Notes under the pieces: model-generated
The model's database searches: none
What the model was told of the DNA's origin: nothing
What the model saw: the letters and a program-made list of their open reading frames with translations, nothing else
In this document: positions 57,358 through 64,000 of the stretch, piece after piece
Layout of the letters: every line of letters starts with the position of its first letter
How positions within the stretch are numbered: position 1 is the first letter of the stretch
Translations under genes and position numbers: made by a program
Assembly: GCA_963618495.1 (NCBI GenBank)
Contig: CAVESF010000007.1
Location: 5,973 to 69,972 of the forward strand
Direction: 5' to 3'
Origin: Apopatosoma sp963618495
GTDB taxonomy: Bacteria; Bacillota; Clostridia; Oscillospirales; CAG-272
Length of the DNA: 64,000 nucleotides

Positions 57358-58098
57358 TTATTTTTCCTCGGCTTTTTCCGCATTCTCTTCGCCGCTGTCC
57401 TTGTGAAGTCCGACAACATCGGATACGGGAAGTGAAAATGTCAGCGCGTGTTCGCCTGCTTCGCTCAGCACTGCGGCGCATATCGCTTTCATGACATTCT
57501 GACGTATCTCGGCACGGACAAGCATGAATACTATTTCTTTTTCCGGCTGAACCGTGATACCGAATATCTTCTTGCCGAGCTCGGCTTCTCTTGCGCGCAG
57601 TACAGTACCTCCGCGAACGCCGGCTTCCTTTGCCGCCTTTACGGCAATATCGGTATTTCCCGCGCTTGTGGCAACGATTATCAACTCATAATGCTTTATT
57701 TCGGCATTTGTTTCCATTTTTGTTTCCTCCTCTTTCTTTTCATCTGCGACTGCCGTATTTTCATTTGCAATCGCATCGTTTGCTCCGCCTACCATTTCGG
57801 AGACGGTACGGCTTATACCTGAGAGCGGCAGAGCAAACGCTATGCCGGCGCCGGGCTTTTCGAAATGCAGCTTCTTATTGAAGCCCTCGAGCAGCATCGG
57901 TGCGGTTTTTCCGTCTGTCACGCAGAGTACCACGTCTTTTTCGGGCTCATCGAGTCCGAGCATATCCATGATATCCGAGCTTGCCGTTCCGTGTCCGCGG
58001 ACTATCATCGGAAGAGCTGCTCCGTATTCGCGGCAGACCTCGCTTGCGGCATTTCCGTGTCCGCGGCGCGGTATTGCTACAGCTAATTTCATCTGCAT
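57358..58098 (-). CDS. Tandem PII-like protein of the DUF1538 operon
   Basis: 246 aa. The start at 58098 lies 7 nt after GGAGG and 2 nt after the stop of the DUF1538 gene, so the two are coupled. Two PII-like domains (residues about 1-110 and 130-240) are joined by a Glu/Lys linker; landmarks are AVAIPRRGHGNAASEVC and RGHGTASSDIMDMLG in the first, and TSAGNTDIAVKAAKEAGVRG and TVLRAREAELGKKIFGIT in the second. PII-like proteins bind nucleotides or metabolites and control transporters. The pairing suggests it senses a cytoplasmic signal for the DUF1538 protein. An internal ATG at 58092 is also possible. Confidence 0.8.
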   Translation of the reverse strand: MQMKLAVAIPRRGHGNAASEVCREYGAALPMIVRGHGTASSDIMDMLGLDEPEKDVVLCVTDGKTAPMLLEGFNKKLHFEKPGAGIAFALPLSGISRTVSEMVGGANDAIANENTAVADEKKEEETKMETNAEIKHYELIIVATSAGNTDIAVKAAKEAGVRGGTVLRAREAELGKKIFGITVQPEKEIVFMLVRAEIRQNVMKAICAAVLSEAGEHALTFSLPVSDVVGLHKDSGEENAEKAEEK

Positions 58099-58100
58099 AT

Positions 58101-59627
58101 TTATTCCTCCTCTATAGCGAGGTCGATAACCTCGTTTTCAAGCTCTGCGGCAGTGATTTCGGGTTTAGCCTTAATGCCGCTTGTTTTAACTTTATAAAGT
58201 ACGCCGATTATCTGAATGATGATAAGCGGTGTCATTGCTACCATGGCAACTATGCCGAAGGCATCCGTCAGAACATTGCCGCCGAGCGCCTCACAGGCAC
58301 CCATGGCAAAGGGAAGCAGGAATGTTGCCGTCATGGGACCGGATGCAACGCCGCCCGAGTCGAATGCTATCGAGGTGAAAATCTTCGGCGTTACGAAGCT
58401 GAGTCCCAGTGCTATCGCATATCCGGGGATAAGGAACCAAAGTATCGGAATGCCTGTCATCACGCGGAGCATGGAAAGCCCTACAGAAGCCGCCATGCCG
58501 ACGGAAAGACCCACCATCATCGTTCTCTGCGATATAGCGCCCTGCGTGATATCTTCAACCTGCTTATTGAGCACGATAACGGCAGGCTCGGCTTTTACAA
58601 TAAAGTAACCTATGAGCATACCGAGCGGTATCATTATCCAGTTATAATCGAGATTTGCAAGCTCTCTGCCGAGGTAATTACCTACGGGCATGAAGCCGAC
58701 ATTTACGCCTGTAAGGAAAAGCGTCAGTCCGACAAGCGTGTAAACAAGTCCGACGAGTATTTTTGCGAGTTGCTTGCGGCGCATTTTTAGGAAGAATATC
58801 TGGAATATGCCGAAAAATACGACTATCGGGAATATTGCCGTGAATACTTCCTTTACATATTCGGGAAGATGCTTGCCGAAGATTGTGGCAAGATCGCGTG
58901 TGGTTTCGACAGTGGGAATGTCAAGAGGGGTGTATGTACCGCCGTCGGAGCCGTAAGCAAGACCGAGTATCATCACGGAGATGATAGGACCTATCGAACA
59001 GAGCGCGATAAGACCGAAGCTGTCGCCGCCGCTGTTTTTATCTTTACCGATGGTGCTCAGACCTATGCCGAGCGCCATGATGAAAGGCACGGTCATCGGA
59101 CCGGTTGTTACGCCGCCCGAGTCAAAGGCAATGGCAAGAAAGCTTTTCGGAATGAAAGCCGCTGCCGCAAAAACGACAGTATAGCATATGATGAGCATTT
59201 TTGAGAGGCTCCATCCGAAAAGACTGCGCAGAAAGGCGAGCACAAGAAATATGCCGACGCCGCCCGCAACAGAGAAGATGAGCACAGGATTCGGAACACC
59301 GGGAATCTGCCCCGCAAGCACCTGCAGGTCAGGCTCGGCGACGGTAATTATCGCGCCTATAATAAAGCATGAGGCGGCAATAAGCCAGACCTTTTTGCTT
59401 TTTGCAAGTTGTACGCCAACCTGCTCGCCTATCGGCATCATAGCCATATCGGCACCCAGTGTGAAAAATCCCATGCCGAGTATCAGCAGGAAAGCTCCTG
59501 TGAAAAACAGCAGAAGCAGTGCCGGCGGGATCGGCGTTACTGTCACGCAGAGTATGAAAACTATCGCCGTGATTGGCAAAACGGCGGAAAGTGATTCGCC
59601 GATTTTGCCTTTGAGTTTCGGATTCAA
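58101..59627 (-). CDS. DUF1538 integral membrane protein (TTG start)
   Basis: 508 aa starting with TTG at 59627, 8 nt after AGGAGG; the ATG nearby is in another frame. Two homologous halves each contain IAFDSGGVTTGPMTVPF or IAFDSGGVASGPMTATF, with about 12-14 membrane helices in total. DUF1538 proteins are uncharacterised; the two-repeat layout and GG-x-x-GPM loops resemble ion or substrate transporters, which is inference. It is the first gene of a pair with the PII-like regulator and has its own promoter. Confidence 0.9.
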   Translation of the reverse strand: MNPKLKGKIGESLSAVLPITAIVFILCVTVTPIPPALLLLFFTGAFLLILGMGFFTLGADMAMMPIGEQVGVQLAKSKKVWLIAASCFIIGAIITVAEPDLQVLAGQIPGVPNPVLIFSVAGGVGIFLVLAFLRSLFGWSLSKMLIICYTVVFAAAAFIPKSFLAIAFDSGGVTTGPMTVPFIMALGIGLSTIGKDKNSGGDSFGLIALCSIGPIISVMILGLAYGSDGGTYTPLDIPTVETTRDLATIFGKHLPEYVKEVFTAIFPIVVFFGIFQIFFLKMRRKQLAKILVGLVYTLVGLTLFLTGVNVGFMPVGNYLGRELANLDYNWIMIPLGMLIGYFIVKAEPAVIVLNKQVEDITQGAISQRTMMVGLSVGMAASVGLSMLRVMTGIPILWFLIPGYAIALGLSFVTPKIFTSIAFDSGGVASGPMTATFLLPFAMGACEALGGNVLTDAFGIVAMVAMTPLIIIQIIGVLYKVKTSGIKAKPEITAAELENEVIDLAIEEE

Positions 59628-59659
59628 TATACATCCCTCCTAATTATTTTATCTTCTTT

Positions 59660-59688
59660 ATTTTACCATAAAAAATAATCGAAATCAA
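59660..59688 (-). promoter_or_regulatory. Sigma-A promoter of the DUF1538 operon
   Basis: Minus strand: TTGATT (59688-59683), a 17-nt spacer and TAAAAT (59665-59660). Confidence 0.75.
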
Positions 59689-59840
59689 CATAAAATTTTG
59701 CAAAAATGCAAGATTTTCATTATATTCATATTTTATGCAAAAATGCGGATTTGATAAAGTTTGTTGACGGGACTAAACATATTTTTTTCTTTTTCTATTG
59801 GATATACTTGGGTTTTGCGCGGTATGGGTCTATGTCGCTC

Positions 59841-59869
59841 TTGACTATATGACGCCGATGTGATATCAT
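59841..59869 (+). promoter_or_regulatory. Sigma-A promoter of the M42 peptidase
   Basis: TTGACT (59841-59846), a 17-nt spacer and TATCAT (59864-59869). Confidence 0.75.
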
Positions 59870-59901
59870 ATAGTTAAAATCAAATACAGCGGAGGTACAA
59901 A

Positions 59902-60939
59902 ATGGAGCTTGAAAGAAAATATGCGGAATTTGCCGCGGAAAAAGCGATAGAACTGATAGGTATAGACAGCCCGTCGGGCTTTACGGAAAAAGCCGCAAAA
60001 TGGGTAAAAAACGAATTTGAGGCGCTCGGATTTGCGGCGCACATGACGGAAAAAGGCGGCGTAATTGCCGACCTCGGCGGAAACGGCGAGGCACTTCTTC
60101 TCGAGGCGCATACGGATACGCTCGGCGGCATGGTCTGCGAAATCAAAGGAAACGGCAGACTTCGCCTGACTGCGCTCGGCGGCATGCGTGCGGACAACGG
60201 CGAAACGGAAAATGTGCGCATTTACACAAGAGGTGGCAAGGTCTATGAGGGTACGCTTCAGCTTTGCAATGCTTCCGTCCATGTAAACGGAAGCTACGGA
60301 AGCACGGGACGTACCTTTGACACTACGGAAGTCGTGATAGATGAGGATGTTTCATCGGCGGATGAAACGAAAGAACTCGGCATAGAGGCGGGCGATATCG
60401 TTTGCTTTGAGCCGAGGGCGAAGATAACGGCTTCCGGCTATATCAAGAGCAGATTTCTTGATGATAAGCTTTCCGTCGGCATTCTGCTCGGCTTTGCAAA
60501 ATATCTTGCGGATAACGCGATAACGCCCGAACGCCGCATATATGTTCATGTTACGGTATACGAAGAGGTGGGACACGGCGGCTCGGCTTCTGTTCCCGCG
60601 GGCGTGACCGAGGCGATAAGCGTTGATATGGGTTGCGTGGGAGACGGACTCTCCTGCACGGAAAAGCAGGTTTCCATCTGCGCCAAAGACAGCGGCGGAC
60701 CTTACAGCTATGATGTGGTCGGCAAACTCATCGAGGCGGCAAAGAAAGAGGGCGCGGATTATGCCGTGGATGTTTATCCGCACTACGGTTCCGATGTCGA
60801 AGCAACGCTTCACTCAGGTCATGATATCCGCCATGGGCTGATAGGCTCGGGCGTTTATGCCAGCCATGGCTATGAGCGCAGTCATGTCGACGGTGTGTAT
60901 AACACGCTGAAAACAATAAAAGGTTATGTGAATGCATAG
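59902..60939 (+). CDS. M42 family aminopeptidase (FrvX-type)
   Basis: 345 aa with a CGGAGG site. Tetrahedral aminopeptidases of this family trim short peptides in the cytoplasm using two metal ions. Metal ligands are in LLEAHTDTLGG, FLDDKLSVG (bridging Asp), EEVGHGG (catalytic Glu and ligand) and VDMGCVGDG, and the last His in SHGYERSHVDG. Some family members were once annotated as cellulases. It is a single-gene unit with its own promoter. Confidence 0.93.
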   Translation: MELERKYAEFAAEKAIELIGIDSPSGFTEKAAKWVKNEFEALGFAAHMTEKGGVIADLGGNGEALLLEAHTDTLGGMVCEIKGNGRLRLTALGGMRADNGETENVRIYTRGGKVYEGTLQLCNASVHVNGSYGSTGRTFDTTEVVIDEDVSSADETKELGIEAGDIVCFEPRAKITASGYIKSRFLDDKLSVGILLGFAKYLADNAITPERRIYVHVTVYEEVGHGGSASVPAGVTEAISVDMGCVGDGLSCTEKQVSICAKDSGGPYSYDVVGKLIEAAKKEGADYAVDVYPHYGSDVEATLHSGHDIRHGLIGSGVYASHGYERSHVDGVYNTLKTIKGYVNA

Positions 60940-60944
60940 CAAAA

Positions 60945-60983
60945 GGCTGAGTCTCTGCTTAATTAAATGCTTTTGACTCAGCC
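60945..60983 (+). terminator. Hairpin after the M42 gene
   Basis: GGCTGAGTC (60945-60953) and GACTCAGCC (60975-60983) pair around a 21-nt loop. There is no U run, so termination is uncertain. The right arm and its preceding bases also form an inverted repeat with 61664-61682. Confidence 0.45.
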
Positions 60984-61250
60984 CCATTGCCTTCAGAAGG
61001 GCAAGTGTGTTGTGAAGGTTAAATATTGTTATTTTTATTGTCACAACTCACGATCATTGTTTCACTTGATGTTTGCTCATCTTCAGCAGGCACCGACTGC
61101 CGATGCATTTTGACAAGTCCGCATTTTGAGGACTTACCAAAATTACGGCCTTTTCATCTTAAATACGGAATTTTTTGTCCCTGGTTGTTCAGATATATGA
61201 CAGATTGTTCTGCCTGATGAGTTGAAACAAAAATGCTTCCGAGCGGTACG
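60984..61250. other. Non-coding spacer
   Basis: No supported gene on either strand. It contains AAGTCCGCATTTTGAGGACTT near 61120 (a small hairpin). Composition changes to a more AT-rich style from here to the right edge. Confidence 0.4.
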
Positions 61251-61643
61251 TTAGTTCTTGTTTTTAACCTCAATGTGATATGAAATCAGGTCGGATCTTT
61301 CGTAGTCAGCGTTTGAATTCCCTTTGGTTTTGGCATCCGTCACAGGATTGAAACATACAGCAAGTACTTTTCCCGACTTCATGTCCCATTCCATAATCCA
61401 TACTCCCGACCCTGTGTCACGCTGTGGCTTCCCAATAATATCCACCACCTCGCTAAAAGTCATTCCAACTGTGATTTTTTCAGCCGTCTCGTCACTTGTG
61501 CCACCGTTTCTTGCTTCTTCATACCAAGTATTGTGGTCGTTTTTATCAAAAACGCCTGTCGCAGAACAAACAATCACGACTGCGATTGCGAAAACAGCGA
61601 CAAATACTATGGTAGCAAGAACGGTTTTCTTATTTCTTTTCAT
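61251..61643 (-). CDS. Single-pass exported protein with SmpA/BLIP-like fold
   Basis: 130 aa from the ATG at 61643 (GGAGGGG). One N-terminal membrane helix (TVLATIVFVAVFAIAVVIVC) and a small outside domain with ITVGMTFSEVVDIIGKPQRD then GVWIMEWDMKSGKVLAVCF. The GMTFxEVxxIIGKP opening and the strand pattern match the SmpA/OmlA/BLIP fold, a protein-binding domain. BLIP itself inhibits beta-lactamase, but that cannot be assumed here. It is downstream of the V8-like protease on the same strand. Confidence 0.7.
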   Translation of the reverse strand: MKRNKKTVLATIVFVAVFAIAVVIVCSATGVFDKNDHNTWYEEARNGGTSDETAEKITVGMTFSEVVDIIGKPQRDTGSGVWIMEWDMKSGKVLAVCFNPVTDAKTKGNSNADYERSDLISYHIEVKNKN

Positions 61644-61791
61644 TTTTCTTCCCCTCCTATCTTGGCTGAGTCAATTGCATTTCACTCATAGAGGCGTAGT
61701 GCCACAGTGACTATTTTAGTTTTCGATGGTTTGAGCGGTTCTGGTTTTGAGACAACTTCCTTAGCAAGGACAATAATTGAACCAATTTTAA

Positions 61792-62790
61792 CTAAGAACC
61801 GTAAATAGCAGCACCTTCCAAGAATTTATTTTGAAGTATTGTATATAGCCATTCTGTAATTCTGTTCCCCATATTGTGTGAAGATGAATAAGATGTTGTG
61901 TGAATTGCCCAGACGATATGATCCGACGTATACACGGGGCTTCCGCTGTTTCCTGGAAGCGTATTAATATCATAGCGCACTTTATGCGTTGTTGAATGGC
62001 TGGTTGTTCCCGAACCCGTATACTGAATCCCTGCTGTTCCCGGGTAACCACTTAAAGTTACGCTTTTGCCATTTATATTGCCCGAACTCCACCACTTTCC
62101 AAACCATCCGTTTGAAGAGCCAAGGTTATCCCACAAAGTAATTGCGCACCAATCGTAGTTCGTATCTAAATTTGATGTATAATTTGTTGCGCAAGTCCAG
62201 TTTTGAGGATGATAATAACTTGTCGAGCTATAAGAACTACCGTTCTGTCTAACATAAAACCGACAGTCATCGACCCAGCCGAGTTGATCGTCCCACATAT
62301 TATGTCCAGCAGTAGCAACAACACCGTATCCCTCCAAAAAGCCTGTTCCATAATACCATTCAATAACACCAGAGGCATTTTCCCAACCCATGCGCATTGC
62401 CAAAACGGCAGAATACGGATAAGCATTCACATTTGAAACTGGTGCCCATGTCTTTCACGGCAAAAGAGCATTAGGTTGTATACTATCTGCTGTCAACATC
62501 CCATCGGGGATAAAAGCTTCGTCAATAGTCGTCGTATCCAAATTGTTTTCGTTAATTTTCGAGCAATTTTCGTATTTCAATCTGTTCAAAGACAAATTGA
62601 AATACTGCTCCTCCTTGGTTGAATAGTTTACCTCAACTACGCTAAGAGTGTCATCATTATTAATTTGTCCATCATTAGCAGAAAGAAAGTCGTCTTCAAC
62701 CTGTTCAGCCGCTCCAGCAACTACCGAAGGCATCATTATTAGTGCCAAAGCAATAATCATTCCACAAAGAGCCATATGCAGTCTTTTCAT
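61792..62790 (-). pseudogene. V8-like (S1B) glutamyl endopeptidase precursor, interrupted by one in-frame TGA
   Basis: Starting at ATG 62790 (GGGGG site), a signal peptide (MALCGMIIALALIMMPSVVAG) and an acidic propeptide of about 85 residues run to NALLP, then TGA at 62457-62455. The same frame continues, without any shift, as KTWAPVSNVNAYPYSAVLAM and a complete trypsin-fold domain to 61792. The catalytic triad is present: His in ATAGHNMWD, Asp in NYDWCAITL, Ser in PGNSGSPVY. The downstream half has no ribosome binding site of its own. The stop sits at the propeptide/mature junction. It could be a nonsense mutation, an assembly error or a readthrough site. Confidence 0.75.
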
Positions 62791-62800
62791 AATTTTCCCC

Positions 62801-63286
62801 CTATTTAATTTCAAATTCAAAGTAATGAACTCCTTTTGGGGTAATAAGCCCCACGCGATAATTCCCGCTTAAGTCCGAAACATCCAAAAAATCGGTATAT
62901 AATCTTATTTCCGCTACAAAGCATGTTTCCGTATCATTTTCATTTCCACAAAACCCATATCTCCTAATATATTTGGATGATGGATCGTACTTCACGCTTT
63001 TCCAAGCTCCATGTGATTTCTTATCCACAATCGGGGTGTTATAGAAATAAAACCCGTTTCCGGGGTTGTTGTTTTTTAACCGAAATACAATGGTCTTGTC
63101 TTCTTTTGAATAAATCTTGGCATCACATGCGACTGAAAGATTGTCATAGTCTTTTTCTACATTGATGAGTAATCCTCCAGAGGAATAAATGTCAAAATCG
63201 ATCTCCGGAATAACGAGATCGTTACCTTTAGAGCAGGCTGTAAGAAACGGGCAAAATAGCACAATGAATAAGCAAAGTCTTTTCAT
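62801..63286 (-). CDS. Small lipoprotein beside the V8-like protease
   Basis: 161 aa from the ATG at 63286 (GGAGGGATG). The signal peptide ends PFLTAC, a lipobox. The exported domain is a beta-sandwich-like sequence of about 135 residues (NLSVACDAKIYSKEDKTIVF, ending YRVGLITPKGVHYFEFEI), similar in pattern to Ig-like domains of Gram-positive lipoproteins. It ends 10 nt before the protease start, so they are in one operon. A role as chaperone or inhibitor of the protease is a guess from position. Confidence 0.7.
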   Translation of the reverse strand: MKRLCLFIVLFCPFLTACSKGNDLVIPEIDFDIYSSGGLLINVEKDYDNLSVACDAKIYSKEDKTIVFRLKNNNPGNGFYFYNTPIVDKKSHGAWKSVKYDPSSKYIRRYGFCGNENDTETCFVAEIRLYTDFLDVSDLSGNYRVGLITPKGVHYFEFEIK

Positions 63287-63355
63287 AACTCATCCCTCCA
63301 AACAACAATAAACAATAATTTAAAAAGCGCACAAATCCTCTTGACAAAAAGCGGT

Positions 63356-63526
63356 TTATGCGCCGAATAACAGGAAAGCAAATCTCCTGTTATGTATACA
63401 AAAATCCCTTACCAAAGGAATGGAGAGGCACGAACCCCGCTTTTTATTCATTTCCCTAAAATAATTAGTTCCGAAAGATAAAATCATGCAAACAGATATT
63501 ATAATGGCAATCAATCTTTTCTTCAT
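63356..63526 (-). CDS. Short signal-peptide protein, possibly a truncated gene
   Basis: 56 aa from the ATG at 63526 (AAAAGGAAAAC site). Residues 1-18 (KKRLIAIIISVCMILSFG) look like a signal peptide, and the rest (NYFREMNKKRGSCLSIPLVR) is basic with no known domain. It could be the surviving start of a broken lipoprotein gene. A hairpin AACAGGA/TCCTGTT (63367-63391) lies inside its 3' end. Confidence 0.35.
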   Translation of the reverse strand: MKKRLIAIIISVCMILSFGTNYFREMNKKRGSCLSIPLVRDFCIHNRRFAFLLFGA

Positions 63527-63575
63527 TTTGTTTTCCTTTTCAATTATCAAAATTGATGCAAGTCAACTTGTTACT

Positions 63576-63953
63576 TTATTTTTCGCTTGCTTTTCGATTA
63601 TAAAATGTTGGATATCCGTAATACTCCCTTACGATGTCATTTATTTCTCTAGTAAGTTTTATATAAGCGTCTTCATAACTAAAGATAAGTTCATCCATAC
63701 GGTAAATATCATTTTCGAGAAATGCTATAACACTTTTAAAATCCATGTCGGCACATTCTTCGGGAATAGTAACTCCATGCTCTGTAATAAATTTATAGGG
63801 CTCCTCATTGCTCAAAGACGAAAGCAACACCTTTCCCTTTGGCAGGTTGTCCGCGGTTATACTACGGGGCTTTTCTTTTTCACCGCAAGCGGAAAGCATA
63901 AGCACCGCCACGGCGATGACTAAAAATAAAGCTAAAATTCTTTTTTTGTTCAT
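63576..63953 (-). CDS. Small lipoprotein, unknown
   Basis: 125 aa from the ATG at 63953 (AAGGAGG). The lipobox is LMLSAC. The exported part has no Thr linker; it is mainly helical (DMDFKSVIAFLENDIYRMDE, YEDAYIKLTREINDIVREYY). No family recognised. It is the first visible gene of the minus-strand group of exported proteins that runs down to 61251. Confidence 0.65.
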   Translation of the reverse strand: MNKKRILALFLVIAVAVLMLSACGEKEKPRSITADNLPKGKVLLSSLSNEEPYKFITEHGVTIPEECADMDFKSVIAFLENDIYRMDELIFSYEDAYIKLTREINDIVREYYGYPTFYNRKASEK

Positions 63954-64000
63954 ATTAAATTCCTCCTTGTAAAAATCTGAAAAAAGCGCATAAACCGACC

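Noticed and set aside
63350..63996. 12-nt inverted repeat CGGTTTATGCGC flanking the last two small genes
   Set aside because: Too short, cut by the window edge, and without a second example; chance or terminator arms cannot be excluded.

Overview
The window looks like a 64 kb piece of a spore-forming, Gram-positive Clostridia genome, most likely an uncultured Oscillospirales/Ruminococcaceae-type gut or rumen bacterium. The evidence is spoIVA, a GerA-type germinant receptor pair, an M23 protein resembling SpoIIQ, many lipoproteins with Thr-rich linkers, BspA-type leucine-rich repeats, a type I dockerin, strong AGGAGG ribosome binding sites and sigma-A promoters with 17-nt spacers. A run of ten Ns (1932-1941) marks a draft or metagenome scaffold. 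I recognised no rRNA, tRNA, CRISPR array or complete insertion sequence.

Layout. 1-6.4 kb (minus): a Thr-rich lipoprotein cut by the window edge, a SpoIIQ-like M23 protein, a divergent D,D-carboxypeptidase homologue, ribF and yifB/comM. 6.5-9.0 kb (plus): clpC. 9.1-16.7 kb (mostly minus): gap, a PHP phosphatase, alr, a MATE transporter behind a leader terminator, a LamG lipoprotein and a two-gene phage lysis remnant with non-AUG starts. 16.7-17.5 kb: a non-coding block holding copy A of a dispersed structured repeat. 17.6-19.8 kb: two small membrane proteins, a patatin and a divergent XRE regulator. 20.0-23.7 kb (plus): SPFH, zinc-ribbon and TPM proteins, then cdd. 23.7-26.0 kb: copy B of the repeat, two small genes and two divergent structured RNA genes that appear related. 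26.0-32.5 kb: a tandem-repeat lipoprotein, a serine hydrolase, malQ and a BspA-type lipoprotein. 32.7-39.2 kb (plus): spoIVA, gerA-type A and B subunits, and a SpoIID/peptidoglycan-binding cluster. 39.6-48.4 kb (plus): a second copy of the lipoprotein family at the left edge, an orphan solute-binding protein, an MFS transporter, rplS, a third structured RNA and a 1138-aa secreted LRR-dockerin protein. 48.5-59.6 kb (minus): topA, dprA, a SpoU methyltransferase, rplT-rpmI-infC behind an attenuator, upp, a YugP-type protease, a membrane protein, and a PII-like/DUF1538 pair. 59.9-64 kb: an M42 peptidase, then a minus-strand group of small exported proteins with a V8-like protease interrupted by an in-frame TGA.

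How it fits together. Housekeeping blocks (infC-rpmI-rplT-SpoU, dprA-topA, ribF-yifB, alr-PHP) alternate with sporulation and germination genes and with exported proteins. The least explained parts are non-coding: three candidate structured RNAs with sigma-A promoters and intrinsic terminators (25.4-26.0 and 44.7 kb), a two-copy structured repeat with a smaller palindromic element nested in one copy, and genes with ATA or ACG in the start position behind perfect Shine-Dalgarno sequences.
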